64,000 nucleotides of DNA from Bolinopsis microptera (lineage: Eukaryota; Ctenophora; Tentaculata; Lobata; Bolinopsidae). A program made the translations under genes and the position numbers. This document shows positions 11,225 through 20,967 of the stretch, in pieces (position 1 is the stretch's first letter; every line of letters starts with the position of its first letter). The notes under the pieces are model-generated. The model had not been told where the DNA came from. It made no database searches and was given only the letters and a program-made list of their open reading frames with translations. The DNA is taken from positions 7,985,394 to 8,049,393 of the forward strand of contig NC_087084.1 in NCBI RefSeq assembly GCF_026151205.1. The letters run 5' to 3'.

Positions 11225-12866
11225 TTATTATCTATATATTTTGTATACTTGAAACATTATGTTCCGTTGATTGCATAGTGGTTAATACATATTTTAAAAA
11301 TTCAATAAATCAGATAATGCTTCAATCTAATCAAATTTTTAATTTTGTATTAGCATCAAAGTTGCTGCTGCCTGCTTGCACTATATAATAATCAAATTTA
11401 TAATATAAGTTGTATTTATATATTGGTTGCAATTTATGATATAAGTTGCATCTTCAAAATTTGCTGTCATATATTATCTTTAACTCTCAGTTCACTAATG
11501 ATTCACTCAAATATGTACATAAATAACAAACAGGACAGGTAACTAGACCAAAATATTATTAAAATTGATTTTATTGCAAATAAAATGAACCATTTGTTTT
11601 CCTTAAACCATCTGCTCTACACAAAGCAGTGTCCTAACAACTAGACAATAGTAGTAACTTGGCTAAGTGGACCACACAAAACGCAAAATCATAAAACTAT
11701 CAATGTTAACTGTTGACTGCTAAAAAACGTCTTCCACATTGTCCCTGTCTATTCACAGTTCTTTTATTCAAATTTCTGATTGTTTCTGAATAGACTCAGT
11801 GACTGAGTCTATTTAGAAACAATCAGAAATTTGAATAAAAGAACTATCAAATCATGAGACTCAATAACACTACACGAATCCACCAGATTGTCTATTCACA
11901 GTTTATTCGATGAGATCAAAATATGACATGAAAAGGAGGAAAATGCTTTTACTCCAGTATGAGAAGAGAGCCTTTGATCCACTTATATTTCCACAATATC
12001 TTGAGGAATGTTATGAAACCCCTGTGTTTGATAATACATAGTTGGACAAATCTCAGACTCAGGTCAAGAAGCACATCAGAACTTGATTCAGTTTTGACTT
12101 GTTTATTTATTTATTACTTATTATAGTACATTGTTATAAGTATATATACTTAGAATGTGATCTGTACAGAATGTCATCGTTAGTTGCTTTATGTCCCCAA
12201 TTTTAATAACTTTTAAAACTAGAAGAGTGAAAGCAAGGCATGGGATTAGGTACTTGGATTTTGTTTTATTTTGATTACACCCTAAAGATTTGTCATTTGT
12301 GCAATGAAACTCTGTACAATGAATGTAAGAAGTAATGAAAGTGGGACACAAGTTATATTTGCACATATTGTAATGTTCGTAAACTACAAATTAAGAAGTT
12401 AATTTCATGCTCAAAATCTTCACTCATGATCTAATTTTCATTATTTTAGAGTAGACAAAATTTGCTTTATTTTTGTGCTGGTTATCTACAATAAGTTACT
12501 GGAAATCACACCCACTAGCACCTTCTCTTACGAAAAGTCTAAAATTGGTCAATCTCAAAGTAATATATCCTACTGAATTTTGGCTGTTGTTTGGCTAAGT
12601 CAGGCTAAAATAATTTATTTTGTACTAAATGGTAGATGTGTGGAATACAACAAGTTTACACTTCACACTACTTAATAAAAGTACATAAAATCACTTGACT
12701 TTATTTTCAAAATGTTTAAAAATCATGTTATTCAAATCATCAAATTTTCTTTACCAATATCATCATGAATATGATCCACCATTAATTTTTTTAGTCTCAC
12801 AATGTTCAGAGAATATATTTATAATGTTATTAACAATATGTGTCTTAGTTTGCTCTTGCAGCAACC
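11225..12866. other. AT-rich intergenic stretch
   Basis: No exon or recognisable transposon was found here, apart from the hairpin at 11,757-11,845. Near 12,699 the plus strand reads TTTATT, an AATAAA polyadenylation signal for the minus-strand gene whose stop codon is at 12,867. Confidence 0.5.
11757..11845. repeat. Near-perfect hairpin, 43-bp arms
   Basis: The arm at 11,757-11,799 and the arm at 11,803-11,845 are reverse complements with one mismatch, separated by only three bases (TGA). A transcript of either strand would fold into a long stem. It may be a tiny foldback transposon, a hairpin-RNA source or a replication-slippage palindrome. No target duplication was recognised. Confidence 0.8.
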
Positions 12867-13136
12867 TCATAATGCTTGTTCAAGCAATTCATCATAACAG
12901 TCAAAATCCTCCAACAGCTCAAGCAGGCAATGCACCTTCATCTTAACCTTATGTGACAACTTAGCTTCGTTACTGTACTTTGTCTTGAGCTTAGTGATGA
13001 GCTTGTCAGCATTGAAGTCTTTGTTCTTGATGTAGTTGATGGCTTCATTGAGTTGCGCCAGTTCCGAGTCATGAGACGAGCTGCTGGTGCTGGCGCTCGC
13101 TGTGCTACCCACCTCATCATCATCATTCTTTGTCTC
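12867..13136 (-). CDS. Unrecognised host gene, last coding exon
   Basis: On the minus strand an acceptor (ACACCAG at about 13,137-13,143) opens in phase 0. It encodes ETKNDDDEVGSTASAS, a serine-rich linker, then a predicted helical segment (AINYIKNKDFNADKLITKLK through LLELLEDFDCYDELLEQAL) and a TGA stop. It follows in phase from the exon at 13,435-13,641. The composition (acidic/serine linker plus charged helices, no membrane segment) suggests a soluble scaffold- or adaptor-like C-terminus. I do not recognise the family. Exon structure, preserved phase and coherent composition are the reasons for calling it coding. Confidence 0.7.
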   Translation of the reverse strand, partial: ETKNDDDEVGSTASASTSSSSHDSELAQLNEAINYIKNKDFNADKLITKLKTKYSNEAKLSHKVKMKVHCLLELLEDFDCYDELLEQAL

Positions 13137-13434
13137 CTGGTGTTAAACAACGTTAATGTGGGTTAGATAATTAATTTGTATAAGAGTTTCATTTCAAGTC
13201 ACACCACTTTTTAGCTTGTGATTTTTGTTAGCTGAAGTGACTTGGTGGTTGATGGTTACTTTAACGTGCTATCTAAAGTGCCACATTAGTGCTGAGGTTT
13301 GCTTTAAGTATAAGATTGTTAAAGCATTCGGTGACAGAATAATCTAGAAATTTGTTGCAGTTTATTGTAGCATGAATGATATTAAACTATCGTATGAGCT
13401 TAATAGAAGAGATGTTTTCTGAAAATAAACTGAC

Positions 13435-13641
13435 CTTGTCCATTTCGAAAGTAACATGGTTTGTGTCCGGCACCTGTTCCATAACTTTCACTTTGTTCAC
13501 TGACTTCTTTTGCCCGGGTCCATATTTGCTTCTATCAAAGTATAGGTCATCATCTTCATCATAAGCGCTTCTATCGTAGTATAAACCATCTGGACCTTCG
13601 TCTTTTTTTCCATAGCGCAGTTCGTCAAAGAATTTTATCAA
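13435..13641 (-). CDS. Unrecognised host gene, internal exon
   Basis: This exon is bounded by an acceptor (AACTTTTCAG) and a donor (GTCAGT), is exactly 69 codons long and is in phase 0 at both ends. It encodes LIKFFDELRYGKKDEG followed by a tyrosine/aspartate-rich stretch with two similar short repeats (LYYDRSAY and LYFDRSKYGPGQKK), then VMEQVPDTNHVTFEMDK. The YxDRSxY repeats could be phosphorylation or docking sites, which is inference. Neighbouring exons of the same transcript are 13,794-13,958 upstream and 12,867-13,136 downstream. Confidence 0.75.
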
Positions 13642-13793
13642 CTGAAAAGTTTCTCATGATAATATGGAATCTTGTTGTTCACTCAGATGTAACTGCTGAA
13701 ATCTTGTTCTTCAATGATACATACTTCATACTATTAGGTGTTTTTTTTTTCAGAAAAAAACAATTTTACTTAAAAAATATTTCGTCAGCTCAC

Positions 13794-13958
13794 CTGATCT
13801 TTATCGATATTGTGGATATTCTTCTTGAGCTGAAGTATATCATAGATAGCCTTTGCAACAAGCTTGGTATACGTGTCAGCATTGTAACCCTGGTTGTAGG
13901 CACAATTCTCAATTTCGCCCGCTGTCGGAAACCCATACTGCTCTAAACCTCTTAATAC
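13794..13958 (-). CDS. Unrecognised host gene, upstream exon
   Basis: This is a 55-codon exon in phase 0 with an acceptor (ACTAATTTCAG) and a donor (GTGAGC). It encodes VLRGLEQYGFPTAGEIENCA and then a helix-rich segment with KLVAKAIYDILQLKKNIHN. Joined to the next two exons it gives at least 213 residues. A possible still earlier exon is 14,338-14,399 (acceptor TTTGTTTCAG, donor GTGTAC, reading LLVDYIDVIYRQQKTL). It would join in phase but is weakly supported, and the start codon was not found. I do not recognise the protein family. Confidence 0.72.
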
Positions 13959-14559
13959 CTGAAATTAGTAACATCAGTGAAACAGAACTAAGGATTTGGT
14001 CAACTGTTAATCACACTACACAGGGTGCTACTAATTCTATTCCCTAAAGAAAATGATAAAACCACTTTAATCCTATCAGCAATTAAGAATGAAAAAAAGA
14101 CAAGTTAGAATGAATGGAACAGCCCTTTCATTGCAACAAAAATATAAATTCAGCATTAAACTGTTAATACCAAAAGATTCCTCTTCAATCAACCGAAACG
14201 AACAACACTCTAAAACTCAAACTATTCACAATGATCCATTAAACTGTTAATAAAAACATTCACTGCATATCTCAAGCAAACATCTACTCACATGAGTTAG
14301 CTTAGTAAGTGACAACTGACAAAGTCTCTGAGTACACCAAGGTTTTCTGCTGTCTATAAATGACATCAATGTAATCCACGAGTAGCTGATCAATTATTAC
14401 TGAAACAAAACAAATCTCCTCCTGATAACAAATGAGTTGAGAGCAAGCCTGGCTGCGACGTCAAAACATGTTTTATACAGATCAAAGTTTTTAAACTTTC
14501 CAATCCGTGACTTGCTACTTAACAATAAACTCATGATACAGTGAGTGTCCACGTGATTT

Positions 14560-14850
14560 GAACTGGCTGTTCTGATTGGTTCTCTTGAGAAATACTGGTC
14601 AGTGATTGGTCGGATGGTGGAGGGAGAGAGTGTTGAAATAGCACGCCATTATGTGGGATGTATCGAGGATGAGAGCTTGTTGTGATTGGTAGCAAGCAGG
14701 GCAATTGTGCTCATCAAGCATCAATCATCAGTTAAACAAGTTTACCATTTTAATGTCACGTGACTGATTCTCGTTGTCTGATTGGTTGGTGGATGTCATG
14801 GGATTGTGATGGTGGGGTGTGATTGGTTGATGTGATACGGTCTTGTTATG
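14560..14850. promoter_or_regulatory. CCAAT-box-rich intergenic segment
   Basis: The inverted CCAAT word GATTGGT occurs near 14,574, 14,605, 14,686, 14,779 and 14,821. CACGTG E-boxes lie near 14,550 and 14,757. The segment lies upstream of the minus-strand gene whose exons end at 13,958. Density of NF-Y-type boxes is a common feature of animal promoters. This is a promoter candidate only, since no transcript start is known. Confidence 0.4.
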
Positions 14851-15688
14851 GTTCTATCTGTGGAAGTGGATGTGAAACTGTTGTTTGGTTCGATTGAATT
14901 AGTGGAGAAATGTGTGTTTGTGATTTGTACAAACGCATTGTTTGATCTAGCAATACTTGGATAAAATATTTTCAATTTTTGTGGCACTGGACACGGAGAT
15001 GAAAGTGTTTAAAAGTCAACTTTTCCGGTTGGGAATATCGAGTTTGGTTGGCAGCATGGCTTTTTTCCGCCCGGCTCACCAAGTTTAAATGGTTAAAACA
15101 TGAGCATTTCCTGTACACAGTTACACGAAAGCTGTTCTCATCATCATAAAGTATCAAACAAAACCACAAAAAGTTAAATGATCAAGATAACTCAAAGAAG
15201 TGCCCCGATCTTTGTACAAAAAAAAGATCATCAATAATGCATTGAAATGGTTAAAGCTTCCGAATTTTCATTTAAAGGATTTTAAAAGTTGTTTTATCTT
15301 GTTGTGGTTGTGCAACTAACATAACTGATATTTAAATTAACGAAGGAGCACTGGATATCATTTATCGATCAATAGATTTTGTTCTATTTTGATTATTCTT
15401 AAAATGAGTAAGATTTTAAAAATAAATTTCACATGCTTTAAATGATTTTATGCGTTACATATTATGTTAAACGTTTGTTTGATAGGCTACTTGAAGTTTT
15501 AAAAATTGAATTATCTAATATATTCTGTTCATACATATCACAACTATTCCGGTAAGGAGTGGGAGGTGTCTAATTTTATTAAGAGCACGATTTTGAGCAC
15601 GCATTTGAATAAAAAAGTAGCAGAATTTGATAAGGTGCTATTAAAATTAAGTAATTCAAGATTAGTAGCCACATTGATAGATACTGTA
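14851..15688. other. Intergenic, nothing recognised
   Basis: There is no supported exon. A weak methionine-initiated frame at 15,506-15,736 runs across the left end of the TIR element at 15,689 and is therefore not believable as a gene. Confidence 0.4.
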
Positions 15689-17299
15689 GGGCAATTCCAC
15701 GGTAAGGTTCCACTTGGTGAAAATGAAAAATGTTAAGATAGGCACCTAATTTTGGTTAAAATATGTTCATTAGACTCTTAACCTTACAAGTCAACAAAAG
15801 TTTTTTGTTTCATATTGCGTTAACTTTTGATTTTTCTCATTCAAAGGAACACTACTCGGAAATGAAAAAAATCGTTCAAATTTTTAAAGGGCCATAGTTT
15901 GGGTATGCAGCAATATTTCTCTATGAAATTCCATACACTTAGGCATATGCATAAGAATGAGAGCTATGCAAAGTTTCAAAACCGTTACTCAAATACTTTT
16001 TCTAAAAAATTTCCACAAAGATGGTGTCACGTCCGTCACAAAATTAAGCAAAAAAGTTTTTTCAGAGCCACATAGTGCTATTTATATTCAAAAAACCACT
16101 GTAACCTATCTCTTCTGAAGGTAAGGGAGTACCGTAGAAATTATCAGGCTTGTATCTTTTAAGAAAAAAATTTTGTAAGGGGGGTCCCAACTTGTCGCGT
16201 CCGTCACATTTTTTTGAAAATGCTCCAAAAAATCTTTAAACAGACTTTAAAGGCATTTTTCCTAAAGCTGAGGCCGTCCTCAACAAAACTATGTCGTCAA
16301 ATCAAAAATTGGACAGAAAATGACCGAGTTATGTATAATTTTGTATATGCCCATATATGGGCATACGGCTCACTTTTAGCCATTTTTATCCATATTTCCA
16401 TTATTTTGACTAAAACCAAGACGAATAGAAGTCAAATAAGGTTGGATTGTGTTGATTATGTTGACTAGACTATCAAAGAACATCATATGCAATTCAATAA
16501 TTTAATTTACTGATTTTTTGCCATTTTATTTGCTTACAACTTTTTCAGAGGTAAAAGGCACAAAAAATGGACTTAACCCTATTTTCGCATATTTTTGAAG
16601 TAAAAATTCAATATCTTCCACATTTTAAACACTAAAGTAATGAAACTTTTAGGAGATGGTCTCAACAGTATGATGCGTTGAACAGTGATGAATGTTTTAC
16701 CAGAGTTATAAATTTGTTCTAGTAAAGAAATAATTGATGCCCCTAGACTGATACCCTAGCGTATGCCCAAAATGGACGATTTTGGCTGTTGCAGACCTCT
16801 TGGGGGTATTTGAGGCCTAAAAATTGGCATGAATACAGAGTAGATGTCACTGAACAAGATAAAAGTGTCAAGTGGAAGATTTGGAAAAATTGAAAAAAAA
16901 CGTGTGTCCGTCACAGTCACGTCTGTCACAATTTGAAAATGGCGCCACGCAAACAAAAATTGAGCAATCTCTAAGAAAATGGCATCTCAGAAATCCCTAA
17001 ACCTTCTTCTATCATTGTAATTTTAAATTAGATACAATAGATAACTTTTTGAGATAAATTTGGGTACCATCTGAGTAGACACCCAAAAAAAGTGTCATAT
17101 TTACGTCACGTCCGTCACAGGGGTGCTATCTCAGAAAGTAATAATAGTAGGGGTCTGAAATTTTCACACAACCTGTAGAAAGGTTAAATGTGGACTAATA
17201 AACAGTTGGAGCTGATAAATAAACAACATCTCGAGTACAACATTCGTTTGAACTTTAAAAAACAGCAAAATCGTGGTGTCCGTCACGGTGGAATTGCCC
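15689..17299. mobile_element. TIR element with repeated CGTCCGTCAC motif
   Basis: The left end GGGCAATTCCAC is mirrored by GTGGAATTGCCC at the right end, with TGTA on both outer sides (15,685-15,688 and 17,300-17,303). Inside, the word GTCCGTCAC or a close variant recurs near 16,028, 16,198, 16,904, 16,920, 17,107 and 17,279. There is no transposase-like frame. The superfamily is uncertain. The subterminal repeats may be transposase-binding sites, which is inference. Confidence 0.7.
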
Positions 17300-17320
17300 T
17301 GTAGTGAGTACTGTACTAGT

Positions 17321-17437
17321 GAGAGATGAAACATATTTGTGTTGACACGTGACAGTGATTCTGGGTGTTCATTGGTCAATATAGTAAGCTGATTGGTTAA
17401 TCTCTGTCACGTGTCTGAGAAAACATAGTTCATCTCC
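17321..17437. repeat. Small palindromic element with CACGTG arms
   Basis: The left arm (GAGATGAAACATATTTGTG, then ACACGTGACAG) is mirrored on the right (CTGTCACGTGTC ... ATAGTTCATCTC). The centre holds two CCAAT boxes (ATTGGTCAAT, GATTGGTTAAT). A second copy is at 56,321-56,447. It lies about 180 bases upstream of the ariadne-type start codon, so its boxes could have been co-opted as promoter elements. Confidence 0.65.
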
Positions 17438-17613
17438 TTATCAATATCTCTATCATCAGTAGTTCACTTATCTCAATATTTTGAGTCTCATGAACTATAT
17501 CTGTGGGAAGAAATCAATATTTACCTCAATAATCCTGTATAAACTTAAATAGTAAAACTTTATTTTATTTATCTAATTATTCACCGCCGGCAGGCTGTTA
17601 TTATAAATGTTAA

Positions 17614-17694
17614 ATGTTCTCGGATCATGATGAAGACTTCTCTTTCGACGATGATCTTGAATACAGTAACTCTGAAACCAGTGATACTCATCAG
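17614..17694 (+). CDS. ARIH1-like: Ariadne-type RBR E3 ligase, exon 1
   Basis: This is the first coding exon of an RBR-type ubiquitin ligase. The ATG at 17,614 encodes 27 residues beginning MFSDHDEDFSFDDDLEY, an acidic N-terminus like that of ARIH1 proteins. It ends in phase 0 at the donor GTCAGT. In the known family the acidic region precedes a UBA-like domain and then RING1-IBR-RING2. The protein cooperates with NEDD8-activated cullin-RING ligases to add the first ubiquitin to substrates. The next exons continue in phase at 18,147. The start is chosen because the frame is short, acidic, followed by a good donor, and joins cleanly to exon 2. Confidence 0.82.
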
Positions 17695-17749
17695 GTCAGT
17701 TTGTCTTGTTTCGTTTTGCCAGGACCTCGTGCCCCAAAGCTCTATCATA

Positions 17750-18025
17750 ACCCTAACCGTAACACTAGTCGCTAATCCCAACCACAACCTTAATCCCAAT
17801 CCTAACCTTAACCACATCATTAACCACAATCTCAACCACAACCTTAACCACAATCCCAATCCCAACCACATCCTAAATCACAACCACAGCCTTAACCACA
17901 ATCCCAATCCCAACCACATCCTGAATCACAACCACAATCCCCATCCTAACCACAACCTTAACCTTAACCAAAACCACAAACTCAACCACAATCCAACCAC
18001 AACCTTAATCCAAACCACAACCCCA
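17750..18025 (+). repeat. Degenerate (AACCACAACC)n minisatellite in intron 1
   Basis: Irregular repeats of AACCACAA, CCTTAACC and ATCCCAATCCC fill the first intron of the ariadne-type gene. They resemble decayed telomere-like or G-strand repeats. The resulting Asn/Pro/His-rich open frame over 17,627-18,088 is a by-product. Confidence 0.85.
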
Positions 18026-18146
18026 AAGTTAGGGGCGCTTATTTTTAAGGTACTTAAAAACCTGAGCGGAGCTAGCATGATAACGTAAAAGAATGACTAG
18101 TAACTACCCTTCCCATCACTCTATTATTTCAACCAATTTATTGCAG

Positions 18147-18233
18147 CAAGAAAGAAGATACAACATCGTGGCGGCATCGGACGTTATCAGCGAGATGAAC
18201 AAATATATAGACAGAGTTAATGAAATATTTAAA
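18147..18233 (+). CDS. ARIH1-like: Ariadne-type RBR E3 ligase, exon 2
   Basis: After the acceptor TTATTGCAG, 29 codons read QERRYNIVAASDVISEMNKY and then IDRVNEIFK. This corresponds to the segment of ARIH1 before its UBA-like domain (pattern VLTxExIxxxMxxxIxEVNEI). The phase-0 donor is GTGGGT. An alternative donor four bases later (GTAACA) would break the phase with exon 3. Supports: in-phase joining on both sides and family-like residues. Confidence 0.85.
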
Positions 18234-18401
18234 GTGGGTAACATTTAGTTCAGTTTATTATTGGATGGAAATGTCTTCCATGATTTGATTATTATTCATT
18301 GAATTCATTTAATTGTAATTTTATAGCTAATCATATTTTAGCTATTTGATAATTATTTGATAATTAATTGTTAATAAATTAGTAATTACTGACTCTATCA
18401 G

Positions 18402-18469
18402 ATAAAAAGATCGTTAGTTCGTCGACTGTTAGTTCACTTCAAGTGGAACCCTGAACGACTTATTGAAAA
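18402..18469 (+). CDS. ARIH1-like: Ariadne-type RBR E3 ligase, exon 3 (UBA-like core)
   Basis: The acceptor CTATCAG opens IKRSLVRRLLVHFKWNPERL, then IEK. It is the clearest family signature in the gene: ariadne proteins have LLxHFxWDxEKLxERY here, the UBA-like domain that in ARIH1 binds NEDD8-cullin. The exon is 68 bases long and ends after two bases of a lysine codon at the donor GTACGT. Exon 4 supplies the last base, giving KYYES. Confidence 0.9.
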
Positions 18470-18811
18470 GTACGTACAGTTTATTTTTTAATATTTTTTA
18501 ACATTTTACTGTAAAAGTTATGAAAAAAAGCAGAGATCAGAAAAAAGGTAGATATTCTGGTTCCATAAACCAGAATTTTAGAAGGATGTTTTGAAAGATG
18601 GTTTTCAAGATGAGATGAGGCAAAAAGGAAAAAATGTACCTAATTTATCTTTTCACATATAATCCAGTATCCTCAAACAGAATTGTTTGTTATAATAATA
18701 ATAATTAATAATTTTGCTAAATACACCTATAAAATTAGTAAATATTTAATTTAATTAACAATTTTTAATAATAGAATGAGGTGGAATTTAATTGGAATGT
18801 CATTTGACCAG

Positions 18812-18902
18812 GTATTACGAGAGTCAGGACAACTGTGAGGAATTGTTCAGAGAGGCTGGTCTCGTGTACGTTCCTGAGTGTACCGACACATACCGTAGAC
18901 AG
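18812..18902 (+). CDS. ARIH1-like: Ariadne-type RBR E3 ligase, exon 4
   Basis: The acceptor TTGACCAG completes the split lysine codon and encodes YYESQDNCEELFREAGLVYV, then PECTDTYRRQ, ending in phase 0 at the donor GTAGAT. In ARIH1 the same place holds RYFDGNLEKLF followed by a basic/threonine linker to RING1. No RING1 exon follows nearby. Instead the intron contains LINE fragments and the antisense nuclease-helicase array. The next in-phase exon I can find is at 58,158. A 15-base echo of the exon end (ACACATACCGTAGA) sits at about 19,005-19,019. Confidence 0.88.
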
Positions 18903-19650
18903 GTAGATTATTAATTTACTATTTATTCATTTACTAAATTGATTTGTAATTTAATTTTTAGTATTTTTAGTATTTATACTAGTGGGAGTGGTTTAACATG
19001 TTTAGACACATACCGTAGAAACTAAAAAGGGTAAATTACCAATTTACTGAAATGATTGAGTATTTTAGCGATCAACAATTAATAAAACAAATATTTAATA
19101 AAACAAATATTTATTTTTACGGCACAATCAAACAATATCAATAACAAATAAATCAGGGGAGGTGGAGGTTTGAAGAGGTTTCAAGTGGCGAAGGCCACTG
19201 CTTATCTTTAAGATTTTAGAGTGACCTGTGCTTGAAACCCCCTCAACCATCCACTACGTCATTATACTCGTTATACAAATTATATAGGAAAATATAATAA
19301 TCTAAAATTACTTATTGGTTTAGTTTGGTGACATAGGAGAGCCCAGTTGAGTTTTAGTTTAGGTTTAGGATTTAAATCATAGTTTAAAAGGTTAGCCATG
19401 TTTCATGGCCGAGAGAGATATCATGTGTGCAGAGCCGTACCGGATTTAGAATTTGAGATATAATATAAATTAGTTACCATGTATTAAGGGTCATCTCGAT
19501 TTTGGAGGGATAGCAAGTGCTTTTTAAGGTTAGATTTAATAATACCTGACGAGGCTGACAAATCTGAATTCTTGGAAGAACCCGGGATTATTATCCCATC
19601 TTCATTAGCATCACATATTTCGAATACATAGGGGCTGACTTACTGACTTG
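18903..19650 (+). other. Start of the large ariadne-type intron
   Basis: AT-rich intronic sequence with no exon recognised. It contains a short echo of the exon 4 end near 19,005-19,019. An imperfect inverted repeat near 19,170-19,245 has GAGGTTTCAAGTG facing GCTTGAAACCCC. Confidence 0.45.
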
Positions 19651-19652
19651 AC

Positions 19653-19994
19653 TTAAGGCGGGTAGTATTCCCGAGATCCATTGACAACAGTTCTCCACAG
19701 CTTTCTGTCCTCCATCAGTCTAGCTATCTCATCTACTGATTTCAGCCCAGTATCTGCTTTTAGGTTATCTAGTAGTGTTAGGTAAGGTCGCCCCCTGTTA
19801 GTATGCCCATGACTCGGCTTCCAGAGGATCAGTTTGTTCAGTGTCAGCTCCGGATGTCGGTGAGCATGGCCTGCAAGTCTGAGCCTTCGTTGGGTTATCT
19901 TGGAGCTGACTTTAGGAAGATCACCGTACAGACTGTGGTTGCTGACATGGTCTCGATATTGATTGATGTTAAGGGCCATAGGGGCTGAGGTCAT
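19653..19994 (-). pseudogene. LINE C-terminal fragment, related to the 6.3-9.4 kb LINE
   Basis: The minus-strand frame shows SLYGDLPKVS, RRLRLAGHAHRH, RGRPYLTLLDNL and a C-terminal DRKLWRTVVNGSR. These align by eye with the tail of the LINE at 6,349-9,414 (DLYGNIPKPS, RRMRLAGHVAR, RPHLTFLDML). The bases just downstream (AAGTCAAGTCAGTAAGTCAG) match that LINE's 3' end. It is a 5'-truncated insertion of the same or a sister family. Confidence 0.85.
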
Positions 19995-20565
19995 TCCAAA
20001 TTTTCGTAGAGGTGTACAAAAAGTTCTGTTGGGAGATATCTAACCTCAGTAATGGGACAATCAGACGAAGTTTTTCATTTCTAGGACAGAACTGGAAAAG
20101 ATCTTTAATCGACTGGGGGACATCAAATTTAAGAATTTTGAATAGTTCCATAAATGTATGGTACATGTGCAGATTCTCCAGGTTCATAATATCTGCTCAG
20201 TGAATAGCGGTTTAGTGTGTTCAAGACAGTAGTTCTTGCTAGCCATATGTTCGTTATAAGTTCTTGAACGTGCACAGGTTAAATAGTATTCCTTATGATC
20301 AAAATTTGGAATGTTACCAAATAGCAGTCTTATACATCGTTTTTGAATTGCAAAGATTTTATTCAGCTTATGTTTAGGGATCTCACCCCAGCAACTTATA
20401 CAATAGCTAAATGGTGACATAAAAAGAGCATTGTATAGATTCAAATATTCAGATTTGGGAATGAATTTGCAAATTCTCTTAATCGATACAATACTGGAGT
20501 TCAGCTTAAAGATAAATGATTAAGATGTGGTTCCCAGCTTAGCTGATCGTCTATTATACAATTAA
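19995..20565 (-). pseudogene. LINE (CR1/jockey-like) reverse transcriptase tail
   Basis: Minus-strand readings give LSWEPHLNHLS, FIPKSEYLNLYNALF, then SYCISCWGE, LNKIFAIQKRCIRLLF and TSTKIWNDLSP. This pattern (YCxxxWG ... LxxIxxLQKRxIRxI ... WNxLP) typifies the end of CR1/jockey-type reverse transcriptases. Frame changes split it into at least two pieces. It abuts another LINE tail, so one inserted in or next to the other. Confidence 0.8.
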
Positions 20566-20967
20566 ATCAGGCCAAGAAGTTCACGTTTACTTTAATTGAG
20601 CTACTATATAAAACTTGATTTTATTTATATTTTAGTAATAATAATAATCTAATTTGATAAGTGGAAGTAACAAGTTACATAACGAGACAATTGTAATAAT
20701 TTTGTTACAATGTAAGGTATAATAATAATTCTGTTCAACTTTCAAAAGTTACTTCTACATAAAACAAAAAAAAAGCCATTTCATAGCTTCGTCTAAAATA
20801 TCATAAATATAAAATCAGTAGTATGGTAATATCATCAACTACATAGTAAAATAAAACAGTACAAACATGAAGCAATTCATTCTGATGTTAATTCACAAGA
20901 TATTTAAATCCCTAATTAATAAATTAATCTCATTCAATTAATAAATTGTATTTTAAAGTTTGAAGTG
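20566..20967. other. 3' flank of nuclease-helicase copy 1
   Basis: This is AT-rich sequence shared with the 3' flanks of other copies. Where sisters have TTTATTCACAAG (AATAAA on the transcribed strand), this copy reads TTAATTCACAAG, so the polyadenylation hexamer is altered. Confidence 0.6.

Noticed and set aside
15506-15736. 76-codon frame with a plausible methionine start
   Set aside because: It runs across the left border of the TIR element at 15,689, so it cannot be an intact host gene.
16350-16372. ATGCCCATATATGGGCAT palindrome as an operator site
   Set aside because: A lone palindrome inside a transposable element. A similar phrase near 57,437 is also inside a TIR element, so regulation is unsupported.
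17627-18088. 153-codon Asn/Pro/His-rich open frame
   Set aside because: It is a translation of the intronic AACCACAACC minisatellite. The true coding frame of exon 1 is different and ends at 17,694.
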